Made by a program: the position numbers and the translations under genes
Part shown: positions 47,401 through 59,400 of the stretch, in pieces
Layout of the letters: every line of letters begins with the position of its first letter
Numbering within the stretch: position 1 is the stretch's first letter
DNA from: Nematopogon swammerdamellus
Taxonomy: Eukaryota; Arthropoda; Insecta; Lepidoptera; Adelidae
Assembly (NCBI GenBank): GCA_946902875.1
Contig: OX336338.1
Span: 10,097,971 to 10,161,970, forward strand
Length of the DNA stretch: 64,000 nt
Direction of reading: 5' to 3'
The notes under the pieces: model-generated
The model's database searches: none
What the model was told of the DNA's origin: nothing
Seen by the model: only the letters and a program-made list of their open reading frames with translations

Positions 47401-50400
47401 ATTATTCTATTACTGGTTTTGTGCGGTACGTCCTGTGCCACGTTCGCCCGGCCGACTTCGGTGAAGCCGTTCCAGTCGCCGTGCAAATAGTTCGGTAGGT
47501 ATTAATAGTAGGCAATAAAATAGTAGGTACCTTACCGAAACATAGTTATTTTTATTTAGTACTACAATAGTTCAGTAGATTATATTTATCCGTGAAGCGG
47601 ATTACAATATTGTACAGTCTACAATAGTTCAGTAGATTATATTTATCCGTGAAGCGGATTCAACATTGTACAGTACTACAATAGTTCAGTAGATTATATT
47701 TATCCGTGAAGCGGATTACAACATTGCACAGTCTACAATAGTTCAGTAGATTATATTTATCCGTGAAGCGGATTCAACATTGTACAGTCTACAATAGTTC
47801 AGTAGAATTAGTCTTGATCCGAGATTCTTACATCGCAGTTTAATAATTTACTTATCTTATAGGTAGTCGTAGCTCCGGAAGCGAGAAGCGAGTAGGGGGA
47901 GGGGGAAGAAAACTAGAAGTCCCGGAGAGAGCGTAGGTTAGCAGGGAGTGGTCGCTTGTAGGCCGTGAGAGTGGCTCGGCCGCCAGTCGCACTCGGAGTA
48001 GACATCGGTCAGGGGTCAGGTAGGCCAGACTCGGGCGAGAGCGATCAGGAGGGTAGCCGCATAGTCAGCAATGCGGGATCGGCTCGAATCGGCCCCACGC
48101 CTTCAGCGAGGCGGCGGGAGTGAGAGTTAGCGTGACTTGCTCGCCCAAGCCAAGCTCACACTTTCCGATCAAGCTTGCTCAGCCAAGCTCGCCAGCCCCG
48201 ACCAAGCTCCCACTGCAATGTTGGTTATAAGACCAGCATTAGCAGGGTGATATTATATATTTAAACATGTAAAGCAAGGTGGTTTAAGCGTTAGAGCGCA
48301 ATACACAAGCACCAATATTCACATCATAAGCAGTAAGCATAATTTAATTTAGCATCACATAGCGAAGTAAAACACAATAACTAAGACACAGTAGCAGTAG
48401 ATAGCATCGGCAAATATAGTGCGGCGCGGCCCTCCTACATGCTCAGGGCCCGGCACGCACGCCTTTCACATCAAGCAATTTTCAAACACAACCAATACAG
48501 GGAATAGGTAAATTTATTCATTATAAACAAAAGAAAGAATATAGTGAGTAAGGTGACCTTGAGAATATTGTCTTTTGGAAATAAATTTTATACCTGAAAG
48601 TATTACTTGTTTTTTTTCTTTACTTTCCAATCAGTAGAATTAAAATGTTAGTGAGAGTTCGGCTTTTCAGGTTCACCTATATGGCTTAGTGGCCCGGCTA
48701 CTACCTCCGCTCTCATGAACATATACATTAAAAATTATTGGTAGCAATTCTCAATTTCTCAATAGAATGTGTTCTTTTCTTTTCAAAGTCACAATATGGC
48801 CGCGCCAAAAATACATGCAGTTCTCACTAATGGCGACGGCCCTGCCACAAGGTACAAATAACTAATTTCTACCATTCCTTAGTAGGTGGGGAACACAAGA
48901 ACATTATGTACGGCAAGTACAGCCTAGTAGTGGAGTGCAAGCTGAAATTACAAGCAGTTAGATAGAAGAAAAATGTGCACATTGAGTCAGCAATTCGTAG
49001 AAAAATGTTAGCCGTAGACACAAACATTACTACAAAACAAGGAGGATCTGAATTACATTCTTATTAACCAAGCGCAACTTAGGGAGGCGCTACCTAGCAG
49101 GCGTACCTTGTGTGGGAGGTTTCTTATTTTTTTAGCAGTTCAGGTTCGCTGCAAACTCGGCGACCGCAGAAACGAAAGTGATTCGGTCGCCAATTCGTAC
49201 TGCGAGATTGAGCTCCTAAGGCCGTCGACACAGTCGCGGGCACGAGTAGAACGGGTGCTCGTAGATCGACTAAGTTGACCGCCTATTCTAAGTATAGCGT
49301 TCTTAGTGATGAACTTTACATCAGTCAATAACGATTTCATTGAAAAAGAACTATTTTTATTACTATTTAGTTACAGGAAATTGTCAGTTATGTTGAATTG
49401 TCCCACAGTTTACATTAGAAAAGAATGTTTGTATCTCAGGGAATAGCATCCTATACAAACGTGTCAATCAAAACAATCAAAAGTCCTTTCAATTAGGTTG
49501 ATAACTCTAAAGACGACTCGAAGGTCGACTAGGTTGACACTCCGATCTCCGCAAAGCAAAAGAAATCCTGTGTGTGTCGTCGCCTAATGGTACGTTGACT
49601 ACTATGATGGCTATGTGAGGCCCCGTTTGCTGTGATTGGCCGCCGAAGTAGGCAAAGACACGTTGTTTCAGCGGCCCGAACTTCCGCGCGATTTGCGCGG
49701 CAAACGAATCAAGCGTATTTTAGGTTCGACGAGTGTAGTTTATTAATAGAACATTTTACTAGTTAACTTAGCAAACACGGCGGGAAATTCGCATCGTGTC
49801 AGTGCCTCCCCTCTCAGGAAGCGTTGAACGTCAGTGACGACGCGCGCCCGGCCCGGGCGCCGAACCAGGTTCGCACTAGCTAGTTAGATCCCAGCACGGC
49901 TGGAAGTAACTGGAGAGAGTATAAGAGTTTGTTGCACAAATTAGCGACTCAACAGCAGAGAAGATAGACGTAGAACTACATAAAGGTTGATCAGTACGGA
50001 TAACCGAAGAATTAGCTAACTATAAAGTTGATAGAATAGAAAAAAAATTATAATGTAGTAATAGCTTAGAACGAGAATACTAGTATCTGTAGCACATAGT
50101 AAGGAAGTCAGATGACTCTCTTTTTAAATATAGCCGTAGTAGGCAGGGTGACGGTATAGCCCGTTTTATTTACAGTGGCTTATTTTTTTTTTTTTTTATC
50201 GGAGTTCCAGCCGAGGAACCTAGAAGATCCCAGAGACGACTGTTACCGCTCCGTAGCGTTTTAGTTAAGTCAGCCCGGTAGAACGGATGGCGTCTCGAGC
50301 AGACTGGCAACCGAACGGGTCAGACGAGGTGTAGGACAACGTACGCCAGTAGTGGCCGGCAGAGGTACGTCGCCCGACAGCATAGCGAGAGGTGGCGGGT

Positions 50401-53400
50401 AGCTCCCGACAGAACACCTAGTCAAGTAGTGAGAACTTTAAGCTCAAAACAATAATTCTAAGCCTACCTACTATATACAAAAGCGCTTACAAGACCGCAC
50501 GGGTTCCTAGCGGCCATCATCTAACATTCAAGTCCTTCCATTCATCACTGGCATTCCAGACTTGCCTATCTAGTTATGATAGGGCAAGTCCCCCTTGCAT
50601 TCTTGCCGGGCAACTCCTGTCAGCAAAGTTGTCCGGCGCCCGCAAGCCCCAGGCTCTGATTCTAGTCCGAAATGAAACAACCTAGCAAGTTGAAGCTACA
50701 AAAAAAAATTTTGAGAAGAATTTAGCTGCAGGGCAGACGGAGTAATGAATTTGTAGTAGGCCTTGACAAAACTCACCGATAGGACTACAGCTGTTAAACC
50801 CCAATGGCCGAAACATTTTCCCATTCCCGCCGGTAATAATGGACTGCAAAGTTAAATGTAGAATTTAATGTCGAAATTGAAATGTCCATCTCGAGTACCA
50901 CCTTTTTGTTCTAGTAAACCAAACTTGGTGGACCGGTCGATCTTGTTTTTAAGATCTACTCGATAAAGCGTACCATAGCAGGTTGTAGCCCTGGTACAAA
51001 CAAATTTAGAAAAACACATAACACTTAGGAACCTATATTCAAACGTCTAACTATTTATCCGCACTGACTCGACACTAAGATAGAATAAACAATTAAGAAA
51101 AACCAGATGGGACTCGCCAACAATAGCTTGTTCGCAAATCGCAAGTCATCGAGCAAAAAAAAAACACCAATAAAAACGTTATAACAGAATTGGTTAATAG
51201 TAAGTAGTAGCAAAAAAAAATTTTTTTTTTGGTTAATATAGATAGACCTTTAGTAAGGAGTAAGTTTAAAGTCTTTGGAACTCCACGTTCCAATGTTGCG
51301 TGCCGTTAGCCGCTTGAGCCTCAACGGCGCAATCGGGGTGGCACGAATAGCCTAGATCGGAGAGTAGGGACGAGTAGGCTGTGCCCACAACACAATCAGT
51401 GGCGCCCGAATCCAGGAGGCCGTGCACGGGGTAGAGGCCACCATACAGCGGACCTAGGGCCTGGGAACGGTGCCCGTAGATCGGAGAGTAGGGCGAGTAG
51501 GCTGTGCCCACAACACAAGCAGTGGCGCCCGAATCCAGGAGGCCGTGCATGGGGTAGAGGCCACCATACAGCGGACCTAGGGCCTGGGAACGGTGCCCGT
51601 GACCTGCGTAGAGGCAGTTACATTTTTTAGGAAGCAAAGCAGGTCTTTAGGAAGGCCAGGTAGTCTTTCCACTTGTGTACGATTTTCAGCGGGAGTGAGA
51701 TCGTCGTCACCCGGGGTAGTATCCCGGGCGCTGTAAACGCGACTCGGCGTAGGGCCATTTTAACTGTACACAAATACACTTAGCTGGAAACACACACTAT
51801 CAGTCAGAGAACAGCATAGATGAAATAAAGAAGTAGGGAGAGAATTACATTAAACGTCAGCACTAGCTGGCAATAAAACGTCAATTTTTTTTTTATTTCG
51901 TGGTTCCTCCTGCAGAACGCCTGCAGGTCCCGCCTAGTTCGATTTTCGGCGCAGCAAGCTAGCTATAGGGAGGAATCGAGATGAGATGATTATGTAGATA
52001 TAGCATCCCGCGGGTCCTAGGAGAGGCGCTTGGAGCTAGTGGAATGTAGGTAAGTTGCACTTGCTTAAATATTCATGCACAAAAAAAACATGCAGAACAA
52101 GCAATATAAAGCAATAAACAGCAGTAAAATAAAGAAGCATAGTAGTAAGGAAAGCAATGTAAGAATCATCGGCTATCAATTTCTTTACAGCAGTGAATTG
52201 CAAAGTTTGATTTGAAATGTATTAACAATTCTTTTTTTAAGTGTCCCTGTGGATGCCATAAAATGATACTGGAAACTTACGAATCCCCACCAGGGATGCC
52301 AATTGACTTGCTCGCCCAAGCCAAGCTCACACTTTCCGATCAAGCTTGCTCAGCCAAGCTCGCCAGCCCCGACCAAGCTCCCACTGCAATGTTGGTTATA
52401 AGACCAGCATTAGCAGGGTGATATTATATATTTAAACATGTAAAGCAAGGTGGTTTAAGCGTTAGAGCGCAATACACAAGCACCAATATTCACATCATAA
52501 GCAGTAAGCATAATTTAATTTAGCATCACATAGCGAAGTAAAACACAATAACTAAGACACAGTAGCAGTAGATAGCATCGGCAAATATAGTGCGGCGCGG
52601 CCCTCCTACATGCTCAGGGCCCGGCACGCACGCCTTTCACATCAAGCAATTTTCAAACACAACCAATACAGGGAATAGGTAAATTTATTCATTATAAACA
52701 AAAGAAAGAATATAGTGAGTAAGGTGACCTTGAGAATATTGTCTTTTGGAAATAAATTTTATACCTGAAAGTATTACTTGTTTTTTTTCTTTACTTTCCA
52801 ATCAGTAGAATTAAAATGTTAGTGAGAGTTCGGCTTTTCAGGTTCACCTATATGGCTTAGTGGCCCGGCTACTACCTCCGCTCTCATGAACATATACATT
52901 AAAAATTATTGGTAGCAATTCTCAATTTCTCAATAGAATGTGTTCTTTTCTTTTCAAAGTCACAATATGGCCGCGCCAAAAATACATGCAGTTCTCACTA
53001 ATGGCGACGGCCCTGCCACAAGGTACAAATAACTAATTTCTACCATTCCTTAGTAGGTGGGGAACACAAGAACATTATGTACGGCAAGTACAGCCTAGTA
53101 GTGGAGTGCAAGCTGAAATTACAAGCAGTTAGATAGAAGAAAAATGTGCACATTGAGTCAGCAATTCGTAGAAAAATGTTAGCCGTAGACACAAACATTA
53201 CTACAAAACAAGGAGGATCTGAATTACATTCTTATTAACCAAGCGCAACTTAGGGAGGCGCTACCTAGCAGGCGTACCTTGTGTGGGAGGTTTCTTATTT
53301 TTTTAGCAGTTCAGGTTCGCTGCAAACTCGGCGACCGCAGAAACGAAAGTGATTCGGTCGCCAATTCGTACTGCGAGATTGAGCTCCTAAGGCCGTCGAC

Positions 53401-56400
53401 ACAGTCGCGGGCACGAGTAGAACGGGTGCTCGTAGATCGACTAAGTTGACCGCCTATTCTAAGTATAGCGTTCTTAGTGATGAACTTTACATCAGTCAAT
53501 AACGATTTCATTGAAAAAGAACTATTTTTATTACTATTTAGTTACAGGAAATTGTCAGTTATGTTGAATTGTCCCACAGTTTACATTAGAAAAGAATGTT
53601 TGTATCTCAGGGAATAGCATCCTATACAAACGTGTCAATCAAAACAATCAAAAGTCCTTTCAATTAGGTTGATAACTCTAAAGACGACTCGAAGGTCGAC
53701 TAGGTTGACACTCCGATCTCCGCAAAGCAAAAGAAATCCTGTGTGTGTCGTCGCCTAATGGTACGTTGACTACTATGATGGCTATGTGAGGCCCCGTTTG
53801 CTGTGATTGGCCGCCGAAGTAGGCAAAGACACGTTGTTTCAGCGGCCCGAACTTCCGCGCGATTTGCGCGGCAAACGAATCAAGCGTATTTTAGGTTCGA
53901 CGAGTGTAGTTTATTAATAGAACATTTTACTAGTTAACTTAGCAAACACGGCGGGAAATTCGCATCGTGTCACCTGGTACCGTAAGCAGTCCATGCCGAT
54001 TAGACTTTGTCACTGTTGGGGTTAAATGACGCAGATCCAGTACGCAAAGCTCAGTGGCTTCCCAGATCACTTTCGGGCCTATCACAAGTAGTTCCAGAGT
54101 GGGATTCAATCGATCACGATATCAGCTTGCGGCCAATCTAGCATTCTTACAACGCCCTAGACGCTTCGGCTCTTATAATAAATGATACATGAGTTGTATG
54201 TACCTTTCTGGGATGAATATTAACGGCATTTGTTAACAGGTGTGGATTGCGACGCCGCGCGCAACGCTGAAGTGAATTCACTCCTGGCCGACGCAAAGAA
54301 ATGGGTCGCCACGGGGTACATCGATATGCAGGATCCCAAGACGGGAGGCACACCGCTGCACGTTGCTGCCGCTAAGGGCTATTTAGAAGTGAGCTTAACC
54401 CACCAGTAGTGTATTCGCTCATATGTCTGAACCATTACCACTTGTAATCCCTTACCAGTTCAAATCAAATAAAAAAAATAATTTATTGCACGTAAGTCGT
54501 ACATAGGCACATATGCATACTGCATCTCTCCCCGTGCATGTCGTAAAAAGCGACTAAGGCATAAGGAGGACATACCGTGCTAAAGGACGACAGGTTAGTC
54601 ACCTCTCATCTTGGCACGTTCCATCAACCGAGTCATGCAGCAGGTGGGTTTTCGTGCTTACTTGCTGCTTTGATAGTTATCCTGTCCGAATACTTTTGTA
54701 ATGTTAGATATAGCAACAGTACTGTCAATATAACAGTACCATCAATGTAACAGTATCATCAATGTAACAGTACTGTCAATGTAGCGATATTGGCAACCCA
54801 ACTGTCCAAACAATTATATCAAGTATTCCATTACCTTTAATGTAACAGTACTGTCAATGTAGCGACATTGGCAACCCAACTGCTTACAAGTGCTTCAACG
54901 TAACTGTACGTATGGTCAAGTGATGAACCGAACACATTGCAAATACATAGGAGAAGGAGAAGCCAAGGAAAAAGTATCTACTGCCAATGAACCATACTGT
55001 ATTGAAGGAAAGAGCTCGGGTGACTGGAGTAACACTACCCGAGCGCCAACGTACAACGGACCGTCTTGACGTCTCAGTGCGGAGAATGGCCCGCCCGCCT
55101 TCCCAAGAGGCTGGGCAGCAAACAACAACAACAACAACAACAACTGTATTGACAGAATTCTCGCGATCTGCTGCAGGTGGCGACGGTGCTCCTCGAGGAG
55201 TGCGGTGTGGATCCCGACTGCGTGGACTTCGACGGTTGGACCCCGCTGCACGCCGCCGCGCTCTGGGGCCAGAAGGAGGCCGCCGCGGCCCTCATCAAAC
55301 ACGGCGCCGACATGGATATCAAGAACTATTCGGTCAGTCCGCAGTACGCCGATATGTTACGTTACATACTCGTATAACGTGCACCTAATCAGAATATCGT
55401 TAAACTTGCAGCGTGTAATGTCTCAATACGTTGCGCGTTAGCTTTAACAAATGCATTTGAGAATACCTACCATGAGTTGTACGTATAACCTGGTTATTTA
55501 AAGAAATGCATTGAAAATGGCGGCGATTTACGTACAGCTGTACAGTCGGCATTCAAATTTTTTTTTCATATGCTATTTTTTTTTTATTTGCAAATGTTTG
55601 TTTTCGAACAATTACTTTATTTTCTTTAGACGGCAATACTGTGTGAGCGAGAGGCAAATAGGAAATCCGCCATTTTCAATCCCTTTCTTTAAATAACTAA
55701 GTAGTGCTTAGTTTCGTAGGAGCCAGAAATGAAAATATACTGCAATTAGCAGACACAAAACGTTGAATAGGGCGGACTTCATGCAAAAGCATTCTCTACC
55801 TGTCATGACTGAAATTTAGTAAAGTTGGTAGGTGGTGCCATGGTGGTGGTGGTTGGTAAGAGAGTGCGCTTGCGATTGAAAATGCCCAAACATGTTCATA
55901 CAAACACTTCTAAGGATGAAAAATTACTCGGATTTTTGCTCACAGTGTGCGCTTAGCCTTACACATACGAATCGCTAATGTGAAGTTTCGACGTTTTGGG
56001 CACAACAGCTTGCGGCCGGCTGATACCTGAGGGTCAGAGGGCAGTTCCCACTGATGCGATAATACTTAGATACACTTTATAATTTTATGGATCTCGTTGC
56101 AAGAAATTTAAGTACCTGGATAGTATGTCTACTATTTTTTATAATCTATTTTTATTTTTGACATTCCCGTAAGCGTAAAAGTCACTACTGTTTTCGGCGC
56201 CTCAAATATTATCAACAAAAATATTATGTTCATATACACTATTCATTTCTGTTACCTATTGTTGCTACCTGTTACTGTTTTGATACCTCGACTGCCTTTT
56301 ATAATGAATACATTGTACTGATTTGATAATTAATTTGGATTTTTTTTATTTAAGTATTAGGTAGCTTTAGCTGGCGTCTAAATCTGGGTTACATGGTCGT

Positions 56401-59400
56401 TAGTTTAACCTTTATTTTCTTTTTTATTTGTTTTTTATAGATGTATTTATAAAACATATCAATATTGTTCAAATGTGTTTTTTTATATATAAAAGGTTTT
56501 TAGTAGCATTAGATTTAGTTGTCTTCCATACAATGTCATATTCATTCATGTTTTTGCTTTTATTTAGACATGTACGTACGTACCTATCTACTTGCGGACA
56601 AGTGGATAGTTTATTTTATCACATCGTCAAACCTCGGAACAAGGTTCAGTGACCTCAAGAGTCACGAACTTTCGTCTATCTGCATATCCCCTTAGATATC
56701 ATCCCTACTATAGCTACATATTTATTATAGTCGTCACATCCAGAACATTAACCTGCTATGCGTTGTATTATGAGTTGACAGAAGATAATATGTAAGTTCA
56801 ATTTAACACAATTGCATGGAAAAGTGGTTTTAGAATACATACAGTCTGTGGCAAGCAGCGCGAAAAGGCAGAAAGCTCTGCCTACCCTGTAGATTTTGTG
56901 TGACTAAATAAGTGCGCTAGATTTGTTATCACCTCGCTCTCACGACCAATACACGGTTAGTGACATTTTGTCTAATGGAGCGTACGCGCCGCAAACATTT
57001 GCTCACATTAACTTTCCCCGATTTTCGGGATACAGCGGTGTATGTGTGTATGTATTTTATTAGAACACTGATAAAAATTTGGGGTATTGAGCGGGGAGAT
57101 AAAATTCACGCTGCGAATTTATGTTCTCGGCGTGAACTTTTGTTTCCGGTGAGTACGCACCTACGATACTCCGTACGGAACGTGAAAGTGTAGTTTGCTA
57201 ATTAAGTTAGAATTGAAAAAATGTGTTTGTTGGTAATTATATTATAGCAGCTCATTTTGTAGACTTCCGGCCGTACTTTACCGGGCCTACTCAACCTTTA
57301 TGTCCTATGCCTTTGCGTGCTTGCGTGATTTTATAAAGCTTTTGCTCACTTTTACCACTGCGTACAATGGATTAATAATTATCTCAACTATGCGTAATAT
57401 TGCTTGTGAGCTGATGCGTCAAATATGATCACCATCTTATAACATTGTATCCTACAGATGAGCAGTTTTTCAGCAATCAACTTACAAAGAAATCTAACAA
57501 ACAATCATCATGTTTGCAGAAATATAATGATCTCAGCATATTTTAAGATAAATTGCAAAGGCGAACACGCATTAACTGCATAAATATATTTGCGTCATCG
57601 GGTTGACTGTCCATAATAATTATTTTTTTTTTTTTTTTTTTATGGAAACTGACACGGTTGGCTACATCACCTACAACATCCGTGATGTCAGCCCATAACA
57701 CCGGGTGAACTAGGTGCTATGTCAGTGCTTCCCTTCATTTCGCGCCGGCTACACTGAACTGGACGGAAAACACGAACTATTTACATAGCCGTTTCGACTG
57801 ACGTTTGCTCAGTGCGGTGGTACCAACCCGGCCGGGATAAACCCTACCACCCAGTAAGGTAAGAAGGGAAGGGACCTACAGTTTAACGTGGAATCCGAAC
57901 CACGGTCAGCCTCCAACGGTCGGGCGGTCACCCATCCAATAACTGACCGCACCACTGCTGCCGAGGCTGACCATCCCTTAGTCGACTTTTACGACATGCG
58001 ACGGGGAGAGATGCAGTGCAGATAATTATGTAATAAATAAATGGATGAATCCCTCGGCTGTGCATTGTTGATCAAAGCTTAATTTTTAACTGCAAAATGT
58101 ATGCACATGTTTAACTGCGTTAATTAAATTATCCTTAACTAAATTATCGCTCGCATGTCCTCATCCGCCTGTGACAAGTAACGAAACTCAGGCGCGTAGA
58201 CAGACAGGGGGGGGATATGGGTGTCGTAATTCCCCCCGAAATCTTTGGAATTTCAAAAATTCCAAAGTATTTTTCGGCGCGTTGGAACCTTGCCGCCGCC
58301 GCCGTTCATATCTGTATCGCGAAATGTCGCAACCCTTTTACCACAATTCAAAACGTTGCTGTTCTACTAGCCAACTAGCCTCTGTCTGGGCTGGCACAGT
58401 TCATCCCCCTCCCCCCCCAAATACAAATCCTGGCTACGCGCCTGACGAAACTCAAAGCCTGCTGGCCAGAGCGGATCGTGTAGACAATCCTAAACGTGTA
58501 CAGTTTTGCTAATGTGCTCCCCGATCACCTGTATTGTCAATGTACTATGATATCTTGCGTACTTTGGACGCTCTGTATAGCAAAAATTCTAAAACATATG
58601 AAAATTTAAAAAAAAGTCCACTGACTCTCCAAACTTTTAAGACTATAATCTTGAAAAACATATTTTGCGAATAAATCTATTGATAAGCTAAATGTTGTTT
58701 AATAATATTAAACGTCTTGCTACGTATGGCGAATAATGGCTGCTTTATAATTTTATCCCATTTTAGAGAGAACATCAATTAGGTTTATCTGGGAATACAA
58801 TTTAAATTACTGAATCTAACCATTATTTGTAAGCACATTTTATTTTATTATCTTTTATATTTAGTTTTATGTTTATTTACCTGTATTATTGTATAATTTA
58901 CTTTTATTTAAGTAAAATTATATATTGTATTAGGTAAGCATGAAGGCAATATTATATAGAGGAATATTTGGTGTTTTGTGAACATATTCTCATGCATTCT
59001 AGGTATCCAACCTATGTTGAGTTTAGTTCGACGGTGTTGGGTTAAGATAAGGGGCGGCTGGTTGAGTTCAGGGACTGGTAGTGCACTAAGAGGTATTTAA
59101 CCCTCAGGCTTCTGTTTGCCATAAGCTGTTATGCTCAAAAATTCGCACCATTGATGTCAACGATTCGTATGTGTAAGGGTGATGGAAACTAAAATTTTTC
59201 CACACGGGGAAATCTTGTCAATAATGAATGATTGACAACATTTCATATAAAGTAATTATAACTTGCATGGCACTGACCTAACCTATGCCTTATGTCTAAG
59301 GACAGTCCTTTCATTCAAAATGTGTTCTGTGGGCTGAATATTGCACTTCAAAATAATCTCAAATAAGAGGTTGAGTGTTTCCGTATGACTGATGGCTGAA

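Larger units (their letters stand above)
48133..53972 (-). mobile_element. LTR retrotransposon derivative, reverse orientation, large deletion (5.8 kb)
   Basis: Two direct repeats of equal length (1669 bp), 48133-49801 and 52304-53972, both TG...CA. On the minus strand a purine-rich tract (gagaggggaggcac) precedes the 3' LTR at 49802-49816, and a candidate primer site (tggcatccctggtgggg) follows the 5' LTR near 52286-52302. The interior is only 2.5 kb and keeps one retropepsin fragment. No RT, RNase H or integrase was seen. No matching target duplication flanks it (tagcg versus cctgg). Non-autonomous. Confidence 0.88.

Noticed and set aside
49140..49340. 66-codon frame repeated exactly at 53311-53511
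   Set aside because: Lies within the LTRs; duplication reflects LTR identity, and the frame starts without coding evidence.
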